Of a stretch of 64,000 nucleotides of DNA, positions 1-11,281 are shown one piece after another. The position numbers were made by a program, and so were the translations under genes. This DNA is from Papaver somniferum. Lineage: Eukaryota > Streptophyta > Magnoliopsida > Ranunculales > Papaveraceae. The notes under the pieces were generated by a model that had not been told where the DNA came from, searched no databases, and was given only the letters and a program-made list of their open reading frames with translations. Where the stretch lies: contig NC_039358.1 of the NCBI RefSeq assembly GCF_003573695.1, positions 194,098,418-194,162,417 of the forward strand. The letters run 5' to 3'. The stretch's first letter is position 1, and every line of letters begins with the position of its first letter.

Positions 1-901
1 CTAAAATTATCAATAACTAAAAGATTTTTTTGATTTATTAATTTGTTTGTTAATTGTGTATATATTTTATGAAGTAAAAATTTTAGGTTACACTAGTTAT
101 GATAGAAGTTTAGATATTAGTTAATTTTAATAAGTTAACACTTTGATAATCCAGCACTGGGGAATAGTGAAGGTTGTGTTTTCTCTATTCGTAGGAAAGC
201 ATTGCTAGGACTGGCCAACCTTGACAGGGCAACTGCATTCAGAGGTGACCGATCATAGAAGTATGATATGGTTCTATTAGAAAATCGATAATTTATAATT
301 TCACTTAGAAAGATTTGTAGGATCCTTCTTCGTAAATAGAATCAACCATCTTTTGAAATGAAAAATTATTATGACGAATTTAAACTATTAGAATTTAAAT
401 TAGCATCATATTGAACATAACTTAAATTAAAATTTCATTAAAAAATACAAAGCTATAAAATAATGATTAGGATTAAATAGTTATCGAAGATTATTAATGC
501 TTATCTATGGTTAAGTTTTATAAATTAAACTAATAACAAATTAGAAATACATTATTTTGCATTTCAACCGGATAGTTAATATAACGTTTGTTAGATTAGA
601 CTTAAAAACGTGAGGGTATACTGTGTAAAATTAAAAGATTAAACTTGTTAGTAATCTTATACCCAAATTATCTTTAGTCCAGCAAATGGTTCAGTAAATC
701 ACAAAAGTAAAACAAATACACATGAACTAGTAATAATAGTATTTGAATGCTTAGAACAATATTAGACTTGAAAGAAAATAGATTCATATATTAACAAAAT
801 ATTTAATATTAATAGAAAAATCTAAAAACTATTAGGATACAATTTTTTTTATGTAGACTCAAATTAAAAAAATATAAAATTACCAACGCCAATATTTTAC
901 A
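1..901 (+). other. Internal 5' part of non-coding gypsy-type element G1
   Basis: AT-rich sequence with no credible ORF. Bases 1-130 match, with substitutions, the sequence just inside the PBS of the G-family copy at 32160-32290 (shared blocks such as ATCAATAACTAAAA and GAAGTAAAAATT). This suggests that the G1 5' LTR lies shortly upstream of the window. The same element resumes at 25754 after the LINE1 insertion and ends in LTR A. Assignment of bases 130-901 rests on position only. Confidence 0.5.
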
Positions 902-1570
902 GACCTGAGTTAACTCAGTTTTCAGATTTTCAAAATTTTCCACGAATGTTTGATCTATTTTCATGAAATAATCGCTTTCTCTACTTCTTTTTATGTTTCC
1001 TATGATTATACTGATCTAATCTATCTATTTTTCTATTCTGATAATTTGTGTTTAGATGTTAAAAGTTGATTTATATAAATCCATGAGTTGCTAACTCTTT
1101 TCTCCTTAATGTGTTTACAGTTTGTGATATCCCAACTGGTGTTTACCATGATTGCTGGTGTGATTCAGGCGTTTGCAAAAGTTGTTACCATGCTTTTTGA
1201 AGCTATTGTGATTTCACAGTTTGTCAAATCTGTTCTTCTCGACAACAATTCAGTGGGTTACAGGTTACCATGTTCAAAGGAAACTCAAATTTCAAAACAG
1301 TCGTTATAAACTTATTCCGTTATTTCTTCTCGTAATTATCGTTGGAAGTCACACCCTTTCTGTTAACTTTCCCATTTTACTTCGTCTACTCAATGAGAAT
1401 AATCAGTCAATAATATTCTCTCAATTACAAGATTTTCGGATGAATATCTTTCAAAAATCAATCCAAACCCATATTTTCATAGGTTTTCTCTGTTTAAAAT
1501 ACCAAATCAAAGTTATATTATCAATATTGAAAATACAAAGAATATTTTCAAGGAAAAATTTCACTCAACA
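902..1570 (+). other. Putative LINE1 5' UTR
   Basis: Sequence between the candidate TSD and the first ORF1 ATG. Two short overlapping ORFs (1088-1309 and 1221-1607) show no recognisable domain and look like chance ORFs. No TATA-type promoter is obvious, which is normal for LINEs with internal promoters. Confidence 0.4.
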
Positions 1571-2697
1571 ATGGCTGCAGAAGGTGAGAAATCAATCACT
1601 GATTTAGCTCAAAGTTTATGCAAGCTGCATTGGATTTAGGTGATGTTGATGAAGTTGTATATCATCAATTTGATGAATCTGAAGAACAAACAACTGAGGT
1701 TGAAGAAATTAGTCTTATTGGTAAGATAATAATAGAAGGAAAAATGGGTATCAAAACAGTTGAAAGGAACATTGGTTTCACATAGAGTTTCATTCCTGAA
1801 GGGGGTGTTCAAGTTTTTGAGTTGGATGATAATATCATTGAGTTTCAATTTCAAGACCATGATACTAAGAAGAAGGTTTTTGATTCTCGTCCCTAGAGTA
1901 TTAATGGAGTTCTTATTAATCTTAGGTTCTATAGTTCAGGAATGATTTATCAAGAACTTGATTGGAGTAAGCAATGTTTCTGGATTCAAATAAAAAAATA
2001 TTACCAGAGCACATGAATGTCAAGGCTATAACTAAGATTGGAAAGATAATGGGTGACGTCTTAGCCATTGTTCCAGAAGATGGTGTTCCAGTTGAGGGTG
2101 AACATGTTAAAGCTTGTGTTCAAGTAGATATTAATTTCCCTTTGTGAAGAGGTGTGATGGCAAAAACAAATGTTGGTTCAACTCGTTGGATTAAGTTTTT
2201 CTATGAGAAATAGCCTCACAAGATATGTCCAAATTGTTATATTCTTAATCACAATAAAGATGCATGTAAGGCAGCTACAGATTACTTATCTAAGGCTCAT
2301 GCTAAGCTTCATTATTTTGAAGAACTAAAAATGGGTGCTAGGAAGCAGATTGTGATTGCTAGAGATGGAGAACAAGTTCCTGCAGTTGCTCAAAAGAAGA
2401 ACATTAAGGGGAAGGTTTTTGTTCCTCCTAAAGATGGTTATGTGATAGGTTCTACATCCATAACTAGAGGAGACAAGGAGGATGATTATGTGGAGGAAAG
2501 ACTTGGAAAAAGGCAGAGAAGTGAAAATCCAGTTACTCATGTTTTTGAACATGAAGTTGTTACTGACAAACTTGTGGAATCACAGACAACTAACATAATC
2601 ACATATAGGGATTTGCAAACTGGAAGCACTGTTGGAGCTAAGGTAACTCTTTTTTCCTTCTTCTATTTGACAAAGTTGTGTTTCTTATTTTTTAAAA
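1571..2697 (+). pseudogene. LINE1 ORF1 remnant (DUF4283-like, CCHC zinc knuckle)
   Basis: RNA-binding ORF1 protein of an L1 LINE, broken. The ATG at 1571 opens a typical acidic N-terminus, but the frame shifts near 1620. The DUF4283-like core is recognisable from the block around 1975-2090 (FWIQIKKILPEHMN, then IGKIMGDV). A knuckle C-x2-C-x4-H-x4-C is encoded near 2226-2270 (CPNCYILNHNKDAC). In-frame stops occur near 1783 and 1894 (both look like Trp codons turned into TAG), near 2146 (TGA) and just before the knuckle (TAG). The basic/charged tail (2331-2690) is open and runs without a stop into ORF2, so no separate ORF1 terminator remains. Confidence 0.8.
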
Positions 2698-5600
2698 TGA
2701 AATTTATTTCTTGGAATGCGCAGGGTATTGCTAATAACTTTACTAAACAACAATTTCAAAACTTGGTTAAAACTCAAAATCTTGATTTCATTTTTCTTTG
2801 TGAAACTAAGATATATGAGAGTAGAATGATATAAATAGCTCTGTCAGTCCATTATCTCAATTATACTTGTATTGACAAAGTTGGTATTGCTGGTGGATTA
2901 ATTCTTATGTGGAAGGATGGTATAGATGTTGAAATTATAAGTTGTGAAAACAATATGATCCATGTAGTCATTCAGCTGGATCCTAGTAAACCTAAATCCC
3001 TAGTTACTTTCATGTATGGATCAACTTATACTGATCCTAAGAAAACTCAATGGAATTTTTTGGCTGAATTCAGTAATGATGTCCAACAACCATGGATAGT
3101 TATAGGGGATTCAAATTTCCATCTGGATAAAAATAATAATACTTCTGATAATTGGGTTCAAACTAAAGTTAATGATACAGGTTTGCTAGATATTGGGTAT
3201 GAAGGAAGGGATTATACTTGGACAAGTAACTCTTATGGAACTGGAAGCAGAAAGGCTAGATTAGATATGGTTCTTAGTAATAATGATTTGGGTCTAAATT
3301 TTTCTTCTGCTAAATTACTTCATTTGAATTTCATTGCTTCTGATCATTGTCCTGTTTTGCTTATAACAGATCCCATTCCTAAGCATCTTTGGAGGCCATT
3401 TAAGTTTTGTAGAACTTGGTTAGGTCATAATGGTTTCAAAGAACAACTTGACAATTCTTGAAATTTAGAATATCATGGCAGTCCTGCTCATCAACTCAAA
3501 CAAAAACAACATAGTGCCAGAATAACTTTGTCTCAGTGGAACAAGATGGAATTTGGAGATATTCACAAAAATATTAGAAGCCTTCAAGATAGTACGGAAA
3601 CTATTCAAAATGAAGCCTTTTCTGACACTCAACATGATAGAATTAACTTCCTTACCACTGAGCTTGAAAAATGGTATAAAATTCAGTCTGAATTCTATAG
3701 AGAAAAATCTAGGGATAAAACTAGTCTTGAACTAGATAATAATACTAGATATTTCCATACTATGGTTAATAAAAAAATGCATTCTAATACTATTAATGTG
3801 CTTTGTGATTCTGAAGGTAATTGGTTAAGGGATAGAAAAGATATTAGTAATTTGCTTACTACTCATTTTAGTAAAGTTGCTAGTACCTCCAATCCTGTTT
3901 TCACTAATAATGTTTTTGATGTGATTCCCAATATCATTACTGAGTCTGATAATGATATTCTGAACATGATTCCTACTGACTCTGAAATTGAGAATGTTGT
4001 TAAGAGCATGCCTGCATGGAGCTCCCCTGGACCAGATGGGTTTCAAGCAGGTTTTTACCAATCTCAGTGGCAGCTTGTTGGTAAGGATATTATTGAAGTT
4101 GTTAAGAGGTTTTTTCAATGTGGTCACATGCCTAGGAGTCTTAATAAGACTTATATTTCACTTATTCCTAAGTGTAAAAATCCTAAATTGCCTTCTGAAT
4201 TTAGACCTATAGGTTTGTGCAATGTTTCTTATAAGATTATATCTAAAATCTTAGCTAATAGAATCAAACCTTACTTGAAAAAATTGATTTCTCCTTACCA
4301 AGCTGCTTTTGTCCCAGGAAGAACAATTCATGAGAATATCATTATTGCTCATGAAATGATTCATTCCATGAAACATAAAGAAGGTTACTCTGGAACTATG
4401 GCCCTTAAACTTGATCTGTCAAAAGCTTTTGACAGACTTGAATGGAATTTCTAAATGGTGTTTTACTGAATTTTGGTTTCAATACTGATTTTTTTAATCT
4501 TATCATGCAATATGTTAGTACTACCAGTATTAGTGTTTTATTGAATGGTTCTCCTTGCAATCAATTTGAGCCTACTAGGGGTATAAGACAAGGAGATCCT
4601 TTATCTCCTTATCTCTTTATTTTGGCCATGGAATACCTTTATAGGTCCTTATTAATATCTGATACTAATAAAACCATAACTGGTGTTAAAGTTTCTAGGA
4701 AAGCTCCACCTATCTCTCATTTTCTTTTTGCAGATGACATTCTCATTTTTGGTCAAGCTGATATGCATCATGTTAATTAAATTTTGAAGATTTTGCAGAA
4801 TTTTGGTGCTTTATCTGGTCAAATGCTAAACTTTGATAAGTCTTGTGTTTATTTCAGCCATAATCTAAGCCCTGATTACTGTGACTTTCTTGCTGGAGCT
4901 CTTCAAATGTCTATTGTTACTGATTCTGAGAAATATTTAGGTGCTCCATTATTGCTAGGACACTCTAAGTTGAAATCCTTTGATCCCATTATGCAATCTT
5001 TTGAAGCTAGACTTAAAAATTATGTGAGTATCACTCTAAATCAATCTGGTAGGTCTATTTTGATTAAATCTGTTTTAAATTCTTTGCCAACCTATCAAAT
5101 GGCTTGCTTTAAAATTCCTACAACTTTGCTTAGTAAACTTGATTCTCTCCAGCTAAATTTTTGGAGGGATCATAAGAAAGGTAAAGGCATCAAATTTGTA
5201 GCCTGGGATAGTATTAATCAAGCAAAAGATTTAGGAGGTTTAGGATTTAGAGACCTTGAATCTTTTAATACTGCTCTCATTTGCAAATTAGTTCGGAAAA
5301 TTGTCACAGATGATGAGGAATTGTGGGTGCAAATTTTAAGTGCTAAATATTTTGAAGATTGCAGCATACTTCATTTGGCTAATCTCAATGAAAATTTCTC
5401 TTGGATTTGGAGGGGCATTTATAAATGTATTGATATCATAAAGAGAACAGTTTTTGGGCTATTGGGTGTGGAACCAAAACCAAAATTTGGCTTGATTGCT
5501 GGGTTATTGGACTAGATCATCCTCCTATTCCAGCTGAAGGTTTAGTGAACACTGTTTCTTACTCCTATGTATCTGATCTTTTTATTGAGAACACTAGATC

Positions 5601-6242
5601 CTGGAATGTTCATTTAATCTATTATCTGTTTGAAAAGGATTGTGCTGAAAAAATTATTGATATGTCTGTGCCTGCTACTGGTAAGGACAAACTTATTTGG
5701 TTACCAGACAGAAAGGGTCAATTTACTGTTAAAAGTGTCTACAATGTTTTATCTAGGGGAACTAATCTTACCGCAGGTTCCAATACTGTCCCAGCTCAGG
5801 TTCGAAAATCTCTCTGGAAAGTTCAACTTCCTCATAAAGTAAAATTGTTTGCTTGGAAATGTATAAGGGACATTATTCCAACTAGAGACAAGCTTTCTAG
5901 ATATAAGAATGGCATTGAGACACTGTAGTTTATGTAACCATGTAGTTGAATCTTGTGATCATCTTTTTCTAGATTGTCCTTATGCAAGATCTGTTTGGTT
6001 AGCAGTTAATATAAATGTGAGTACTCTTTTAGCTCAACATGGCTCTTTTAGGAACTGGGTTATCTCTTGGTTCTCAATTGGTGCACACCTAGTGTTTGGC
6101 TCTGGTATTACTAGGGATGATATAAACAAAACTCTTATGGTTACTGCCTGGACTATTTGGAAGGATAGTGTACTAAAATATTTCGGAATAGGAATCCTAA
6201 CAGGGATATTTCAGTTGCAGGGATTAACAATCTTACTGTTTT
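2698..6242 (+). pseudogene. LINE1 ORF2 part 1: endonuclease, reverse transcriptase, zf-RVT
   Basis: Replication protein of the LINE, inactive. The ATG at 2698 opens an AP-endonuclease domain (MKFISWNAQGIANN; ETKI; GDSNFH; final SDHCPV near 3340). RT blocks follow: SPGPDGFQAGF (about 4025), LIPKCKNP...FRPIGLCN (about 4160-4215), LDLSKAFDRLEW (about 4415), RQGDPLSPYLF (about 4590) and FADDILIF (about 4730). The zf-RVT segment CSLCNHVVES-C-H-x4-C lies near 5925-5985. Stops occur at 2834, near 3459 (Trp to TGA) and near 4780 (Gln to TAA). Frameshifts occur near 4450, 5455 and 5910. The S1 insertion ends this segment at TSD GTTTT (6238-6242). Confidence 0.88.
6238..6242. repeat. TSD of S1, left copy (GTTTT)
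   Basis: Identical to 14876-14880. The pair brackets the TG...CA termini of S1, fixing the insertion event in LINE1. Confidence 0.9.
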
Positions 6243-7370
6243 TGAAAAAGCGGGGGTCTAATAACACCACCCAATATTTCACTTAGCAATCTGTATGGAC
6301 AAACTCCAATATACTTTTTATGAGAATCAACTAGACAGTTAGACTCAATCAATAAAAAGATATATCAAAGAGTTTATATCTCAATCTCTCGATTTGATCT
6401 TTACTCAATCAAATAGAAATCTGCAAGTCTTTATCAAAGAGAGATAAATTGGACGGTACCAAAAACCAATGTCCAAGGATGAATCAATATCAATCAACAA
6501 CCAAAGGTTGGATTTCCAATTGATGATCTTTAACAAACAACCTGTATTATTTCAATTATATAAAAAATATAATGCGGAAAAGAAATAACACAGATACCAG
6601 AAGTTTTGTTAACGAGGAAACCGCAAATGCAGAAAAACCCCGGGACCTAGTCCAGATTGTATACACACTATATTAAGCCGCTACAGACACTAGCATACTA
6701 CAAGCTAATTTCGGACTTGACTATAGTTGAACCCCAATCAGTCTCCCACTAATTCAAGGTATAGTTGTACTCCTACGCCTCTGATCCCAGCAGGATACTG
6801 CGCACTTGATTCCCTTAGCTGATCTCACCCACAACTAAGAGTTGCTGCAACCCAAAATCGCAGACTTGATAATAAACAAATCTGTCTCACACAGAAAATT
6901 CTATCACAGGATAAATCTGTCTCCCACAGAAAACCCCTAGGTTTTTGTTCCGTCTTAAGATATAAAATCAAGGTGAACATGAACCAATTGATAATCCGGT
7001 CTTATATTCCCGAAGAACAACCTAGATTAATCAATCACTTCTCAACAATCCTTCTTGACTACAGAAGCGGTTTGTCGAGGAATTACAAACAGTGAGACGA
7101 AGATGTTTGTGACTTCTTTATCTTTCCTATCGGAGAACTCTCACGATCTCAAGCCAATCAATAGATTGTACTCGCATGATAGAAGATGCAAGATCAGATC
7201 ACACAACTACGATAAAAGTAGTATCGGTCTGGCTTCATAATCCCAATGAAGTCTTTAAGTCGTTAACCTGGTTTTAGAGAAGAAAACCAAAGGTTAAAGG
7301 ATAATCGACTCTAGCGAGCGCACTAGTATCATACAGACGTGTGAGGATTAGTTTTTCACAATGCTAGTTA

Positions 7371-7384
7371 TCTCCTTTATATAG
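7371..7384 (-). promoter_or_regulatory. TATA box of S1 left LTR
   Basis: Minus strand reads CTATATAAAGGAGA. The same element is at 46568-46581 in S2 and 56761-56775 in S3. It lies about 1.27 kb from the U3 start, placing the R/U5 part at 6243 to about 7350. Conservation across three family members supports it as the core promoter. Confidence 0.7.
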
Positions 7385-7854
7385 CCTTCAAATCAGGGTT
7401 TTGCTTTAGTTACAAAGCAATCCATATTCACCTTTAGATGAAAACCTGATTTAGATTCACACTAATATTTCTCAACCGTTAGATCGAAAACTTAGCTTGT
7501 CACACACACTTGGGTAGACGTTTACATGGTTTGTGAAAACCGTTCCCAAACGTGTACGTGTATGTTGGTTCAACATAATAACCCAAAAGGTTAACCATAT
7601 GAGTATTTCATATTAACCTAGTTCTTCTTCACCATAACTAGTTCAATTGACTCAAATGAACTAGTTAGAGAGTTGTTCAATTGCTATGAGATCTTATGTA
7701 ACTACACGAGACACAATTGAAACAAAGATGATTCGATTCGATTGAATCGGCTCATGAACTTTATAGCCACGGTTTGCATAAAGCATTCCTTAGTAATTTA
7801 AGTTTCATGTTTAGAGCACATCTTTAGATCATAACCACTTAAGCTCACAAACAA

Positions 7855-8035
7855 GTTCGCGGACTTAAGGCAACCGGCAGAGTTTTCCAAACTCAGCATA
7901 AAATCTCGGCAAAGAGACTTCCGCCAGTTCGCGGACTAGGTTCGCGGACTAAACACGCAAACGAGTTTTTGGAAAATCCCAGCAGAAATTCTCGGCAAGA
8001 GAACTTCCATCAGTTCGCGGACTGAGTTCGCGGAC
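7855..8035. promoter_or_regulatory. Cluster of five GTTCGCGGAC motifs in U3
   Basis: Copies start at 7855, 7927, 7940, 8013 and 8026. The last four form two pairs with 13-bp internal spacing and an 86-bp period, each pair introduced by a CCAGT-type or TCAGT-type flank. They lie 470-660 bp upstream of the TATA box. S2 and S3 carry the same pair with different but symmetric arms. Binding by a dimeric host factor is inference. Confidence 0.6.
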
Positions 8036-8650
8036 TTGGCAAAGCCAATTCCTCCGGTTTCTCTCAATCAACAAAGTTCGAAAACTTCGGATTAAAGAAT
8101 ATATGGTTATGTAATCTAAACTCTCATTCCAATCATTGAGACATTCTCAGAGGACGTTATATAGCCGTTATTCACAGACCGTTTCACGTCAGAGCAATTC
8201 TCAAAGAAATTGAAACTTTGCATGACTTTCGTCACTAGGTGAAGATAAACTTGATCAAAGCGAAACGCTCTACCAACACACGATTTCGAGAAAAAAATAA
8301 GTAGTGAATACTCAGCTCGAAATATCAAATGTGTATGATCCAGTCTATATAGCATACGACTTTTTGTCTCATAAGAAGTAGGAGATAAAATAGATAGACT
8401 TTTGAGTGATAGATAAGTTCAAGTCTCCACATACCTTTTTGTTGAAGAAGTTTCATGGTTTCTTGAGTAGATCTTCGTCGTTGTATGATGAATCGCCATG
8501 AAGTCCTTGAGCTCAACTACACTTTTCTATCCTAGTCCGAGACTTATCTATAATAGACTAGAAATCAAGACACATAGTTTTGATCATTAACATTGACAAA
8601 CATGCTTGATGTTGCAACGCATGCGAGGTCGACCGAGCTATGCTCTAACA

Positions 8651-9295
8651 ATCTCCCCCTTTGTCAATTTTAGTGACAAAACTATTAATAGATATGGAAT
8701 ACAAAAAAATAAACTTTAGTGGCTCCTATTCCATAGCCTAATCTTCAATGTTCCTTGAAATCTTCTTCCTTACAAGTACTCCAATGATCCCAAAGCTTGT
8801 AAGTTTAGCACCACCGTTGTTGAAGATCCGTAACAATGAGAGAAATTGAGATTCTTGATCATTATTATACAGTGTCATAGTATCATTATATAACATCAAA
8901 GTCCAATTGCATCACGACTTTAACAACAATACTATGGTGATATGTATCACTCCCCCTTAGTTAATACTCCACCTCAATCTTGGAAACCACTCCCCCTTAC
9001 ACAATGATCTGAAAACCATATGTATTTGTAGTGTGAACTACATTATTTCTCCCCCTTTTTATCAATAAAATTGGCAAAGGTAAAAGAACGGGATCATAAT
9101 GAAATTTCCACAAGAGATATTTCATAGACTAAAAGAAAAAATACATACCAACTTAATTTAGATGCAATCATAAAGCCGAAGCTAAATGCATTCATCAAGG
9201 AGTTTTAAGATACAAGATAACCCCTATAAAATTCCACAGCCGCACACCCCGCAAGATATTACCATTAAGCACAAGTTCAAAAGAACTCTCCCCCA
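8651..9295 (-). promoter_or_regulatory. S1 polypurine-tract array (five motifs)
   Basis: The true PPT is at 8651-8666 (minus GACAAAGGGGGAGAT, directly before the LTR TG). Further AAGGGGGAG-type motifs are near 8949, 8989, 9049 and 9287. S2 and S3 repeat all five in the same order with nearly the same spacing. Multiple PPTs are a published hallmark of Sireviruses, as I recall. Otherwise this stretch is non-coding. Confidence 0.75.
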
Positions 9296-10448
9296 TTTGA
9301 TGTCATTCCCGAAAGAACAACAAGAGCGACCTTAATTTCGAAAGAAAAGAAGGATTTTTTAATTAGACACCAAAAACCATGGAAATGATTTTCTATATCC
9401 AAAACTCAACCGAATTAATCACAAGTAAACCCATGATTAATTTAATCGGAATACGCAACTAAATCAAACCACAAAAGTGATCAATTTAATTGATTGTGCT
9501 CAACATAAGAAAACTCACGGAGCTACGACTAAGATAACCACAAGGAAATGACTACCTTAATCGTTCAAATACTCAACATAAGGAAAACCTTAAGGAATAT
9601 ACGACTACACCAACCAATAGAACATGATTAGTATAGCCGTTCATATACTCAACACAAGAACTTGTGGAATATATGAAAAACTCAACTAGATTAATTACAA
9701 GAGAACCTATAATTAATCTAATTGGAATACACAACCAAACTAATCACTGAAGCAAACAATTTAATTTTCAAAAGATTTTGCTCGACAAAAGAAGACTTTC
9801 GGAGCAAATAACTAAATAACCAATCAAGATGATTAATTTAGTTCAAGAATGCTCAACATATAGCATCTAATGGAACAAACAACAAGGCCAATATTAATCG
9901 ACATAGTTGTAAGGTGCCCAACATAAGATACACAATGGAGCCTTCACGGTAAAACATAACAAAATGGATCAATGAAGATCAATACCGTGGATAACATACA
10001 AGGATCTATTCTATTTTCCATCACTATTTGCATAACGACATAATAGACTTTATCCTTGTCAAACAAAAGATTTCATCCTATTTTTCATCAATTAAATGAC
10101 TGCATAGGCATAACTTTTATAATTTTCAAAAGTCCATTCGTCCTTTCATCAATACGAATAACAATTTATGAACGACTTTACTTTTGACACAATATGGGAC
10201 CTTCAAGTTCACGGACGCAAACAATACATATCCCATAAAAATATTGCAATACTTCAAAACAGATTAATACTGCAATAATATCATCCTCCAAATATTTTTA
10301 GAATTTAAAAACCAATAAACCTAAAAAATAAACATAAGAAGATGAAAACAAAAATAGCTATGTGTAGTCACAATCTTCGCTATTCAAAGCACTAGTTATT
10401 CTTCCAACTAATCCAAAAAGAAGACATACTAGGCAACAAAAAGACAAG
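9296..10448 (-). repeat. S1 non-coding interior with degenerate tandem repeat
   Basis: AT-rich, no ORF. A unit containing CTCAACATAAG, a purine stretch with GGAG, and a GATTAATTTAATCG-like part recurs about six times (near 9499, 9572, 9648, 9781, 9852 and 9917) with roughly 67-131 bp spacing. S2 has about four copies at the same place and S3 about two, so copy number varies between relatives. Confidence 0.65.
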
Positions 10449-10901
10449 CTAGAGAGAATCAGACTCCATCATTTTCCTGACAGCAAATAGGGATATGGGC
10501 AGTACAGGATCCTCACACGACATGGAGTCTTCGGGCTTGTGAACGCCAGCATTATCTGCTTCATCAGAGAGATGATTCTCTTTACGAAGATCATTGATTT
10601 GAGATTTTATGAGACCAAGGTCAGACACAACCTTTTCCAACTCAGTTTTCACCTTATCAAGACCTTTTAAAGTATCAACAAGTTGTTCTTTTGCTTCCCC
10701 AAAGTACTTAAGAAAGTCATGAACGACTTCAGCAAAGATCATATCATCCTTCTCAACATCTTCATGAGAATAAGAAAAGAAGCATGAAGCATTGGGATGA
10801 TCTTCATCTACAAATGTTCTCTTCCTCCTGGAATCAACCTCAACACTTTTGTCAAGAAATCCTTTTCTGAAACCACCATAGCAAGAAGAGGAAGAAGACA
10901 T
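10449..10901 (-). CDS. Small coiled-coil ORF of S1 (150 aa), function unknown
   Basis: Uninterrupted ORF between the main ORF and the 3' LTR. I start it at the ATG at 10901 (MSSSSSC...); an in-frame upstream ATG at 10934 gives 161 aa. It has a Ser-rich N-terminus, a basic patch (RRKRTF, about residue 25), a heptad-like helical stretch (about residues 60-110, LVDTLKGLDKVKTELEKVV...) and an acidic C-terminus. No signal peptide or membrane segment is seen. S2 (49543-49800) and S3 (62015-62431) have an ORF of similar layout in the same place. The slot is where Sireviruses may carry an env-like ORF, but no similarity to an envelope protein is visible. A CCCTAA telo-box-like motif lies just upstream at 10949-10955. 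Confidence 0.55.
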   Translation of the reverse strand: MSSSSSCYGGFRKGFLDKSVEVDSRRKRTFVDEDHPNASCFFSYSHEDVEKDDMIFAEVVHDFLKYFGEAKEQLVDTLKGLDKVKTELEKVVSDLGLIKSQINDLRKENHLSDEADNAGVHKPEDSMSCEDPVLPISLFAVRKMMESDSL

Positions 10902-11281
10902 TCTTTGAAAATCCAAAAACCACCAGAGATACACGTACGTGACTTGTAACCCTAAGAGGTTGGATATTTTATCCTTGGGGACAACAATTTAGGTTTTCAA
11001 ATAAACTGATGACTCGGGCCAGAACGGAATCCGTTCGAGTACAACAAATACCCAAGAAATAAAGTCCTTCAAACATTTGAAAACAGGTCCTAAAAACAAA
11101 TTTTAAGACAGTATGCAACATTTTCTTTTGATTTAACCAATATTTGATCTTAGCGGATCTGTCAACACAAGTTTAGCTATGGACAATAATAAAATAGCTT
11201 AACTTAACAGATGCAAGCAACAAGTATACCTGTTTTTAACACAACTTACTCAACATGATTTTATATAACACAAGTACGAGC

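Larger units (their letters stand above)
6243..8650 (-). repeat. S1 3' LTR (left copy)
   Basis: On the minus strand the LTR reads TGTTAGAGCATAGCTCGG... to ...CCCCCGCTTTTTCA, with canonical TG...CA ends. It is homologous over its whole length to 12467-14875 and to the LTRs of S2 and S3. It contains the TATA box near 7371-7384 and a cluster of GTTCGCGGAC motifs at 7855-8035 in U3. Confidence 0.92.

Noticed and set aside
1088..1607. Two overlapping small plus ORFs before LINE1 ORF1
   Set aside because: No domain and overlapping frames. Taken as 5' UTR.
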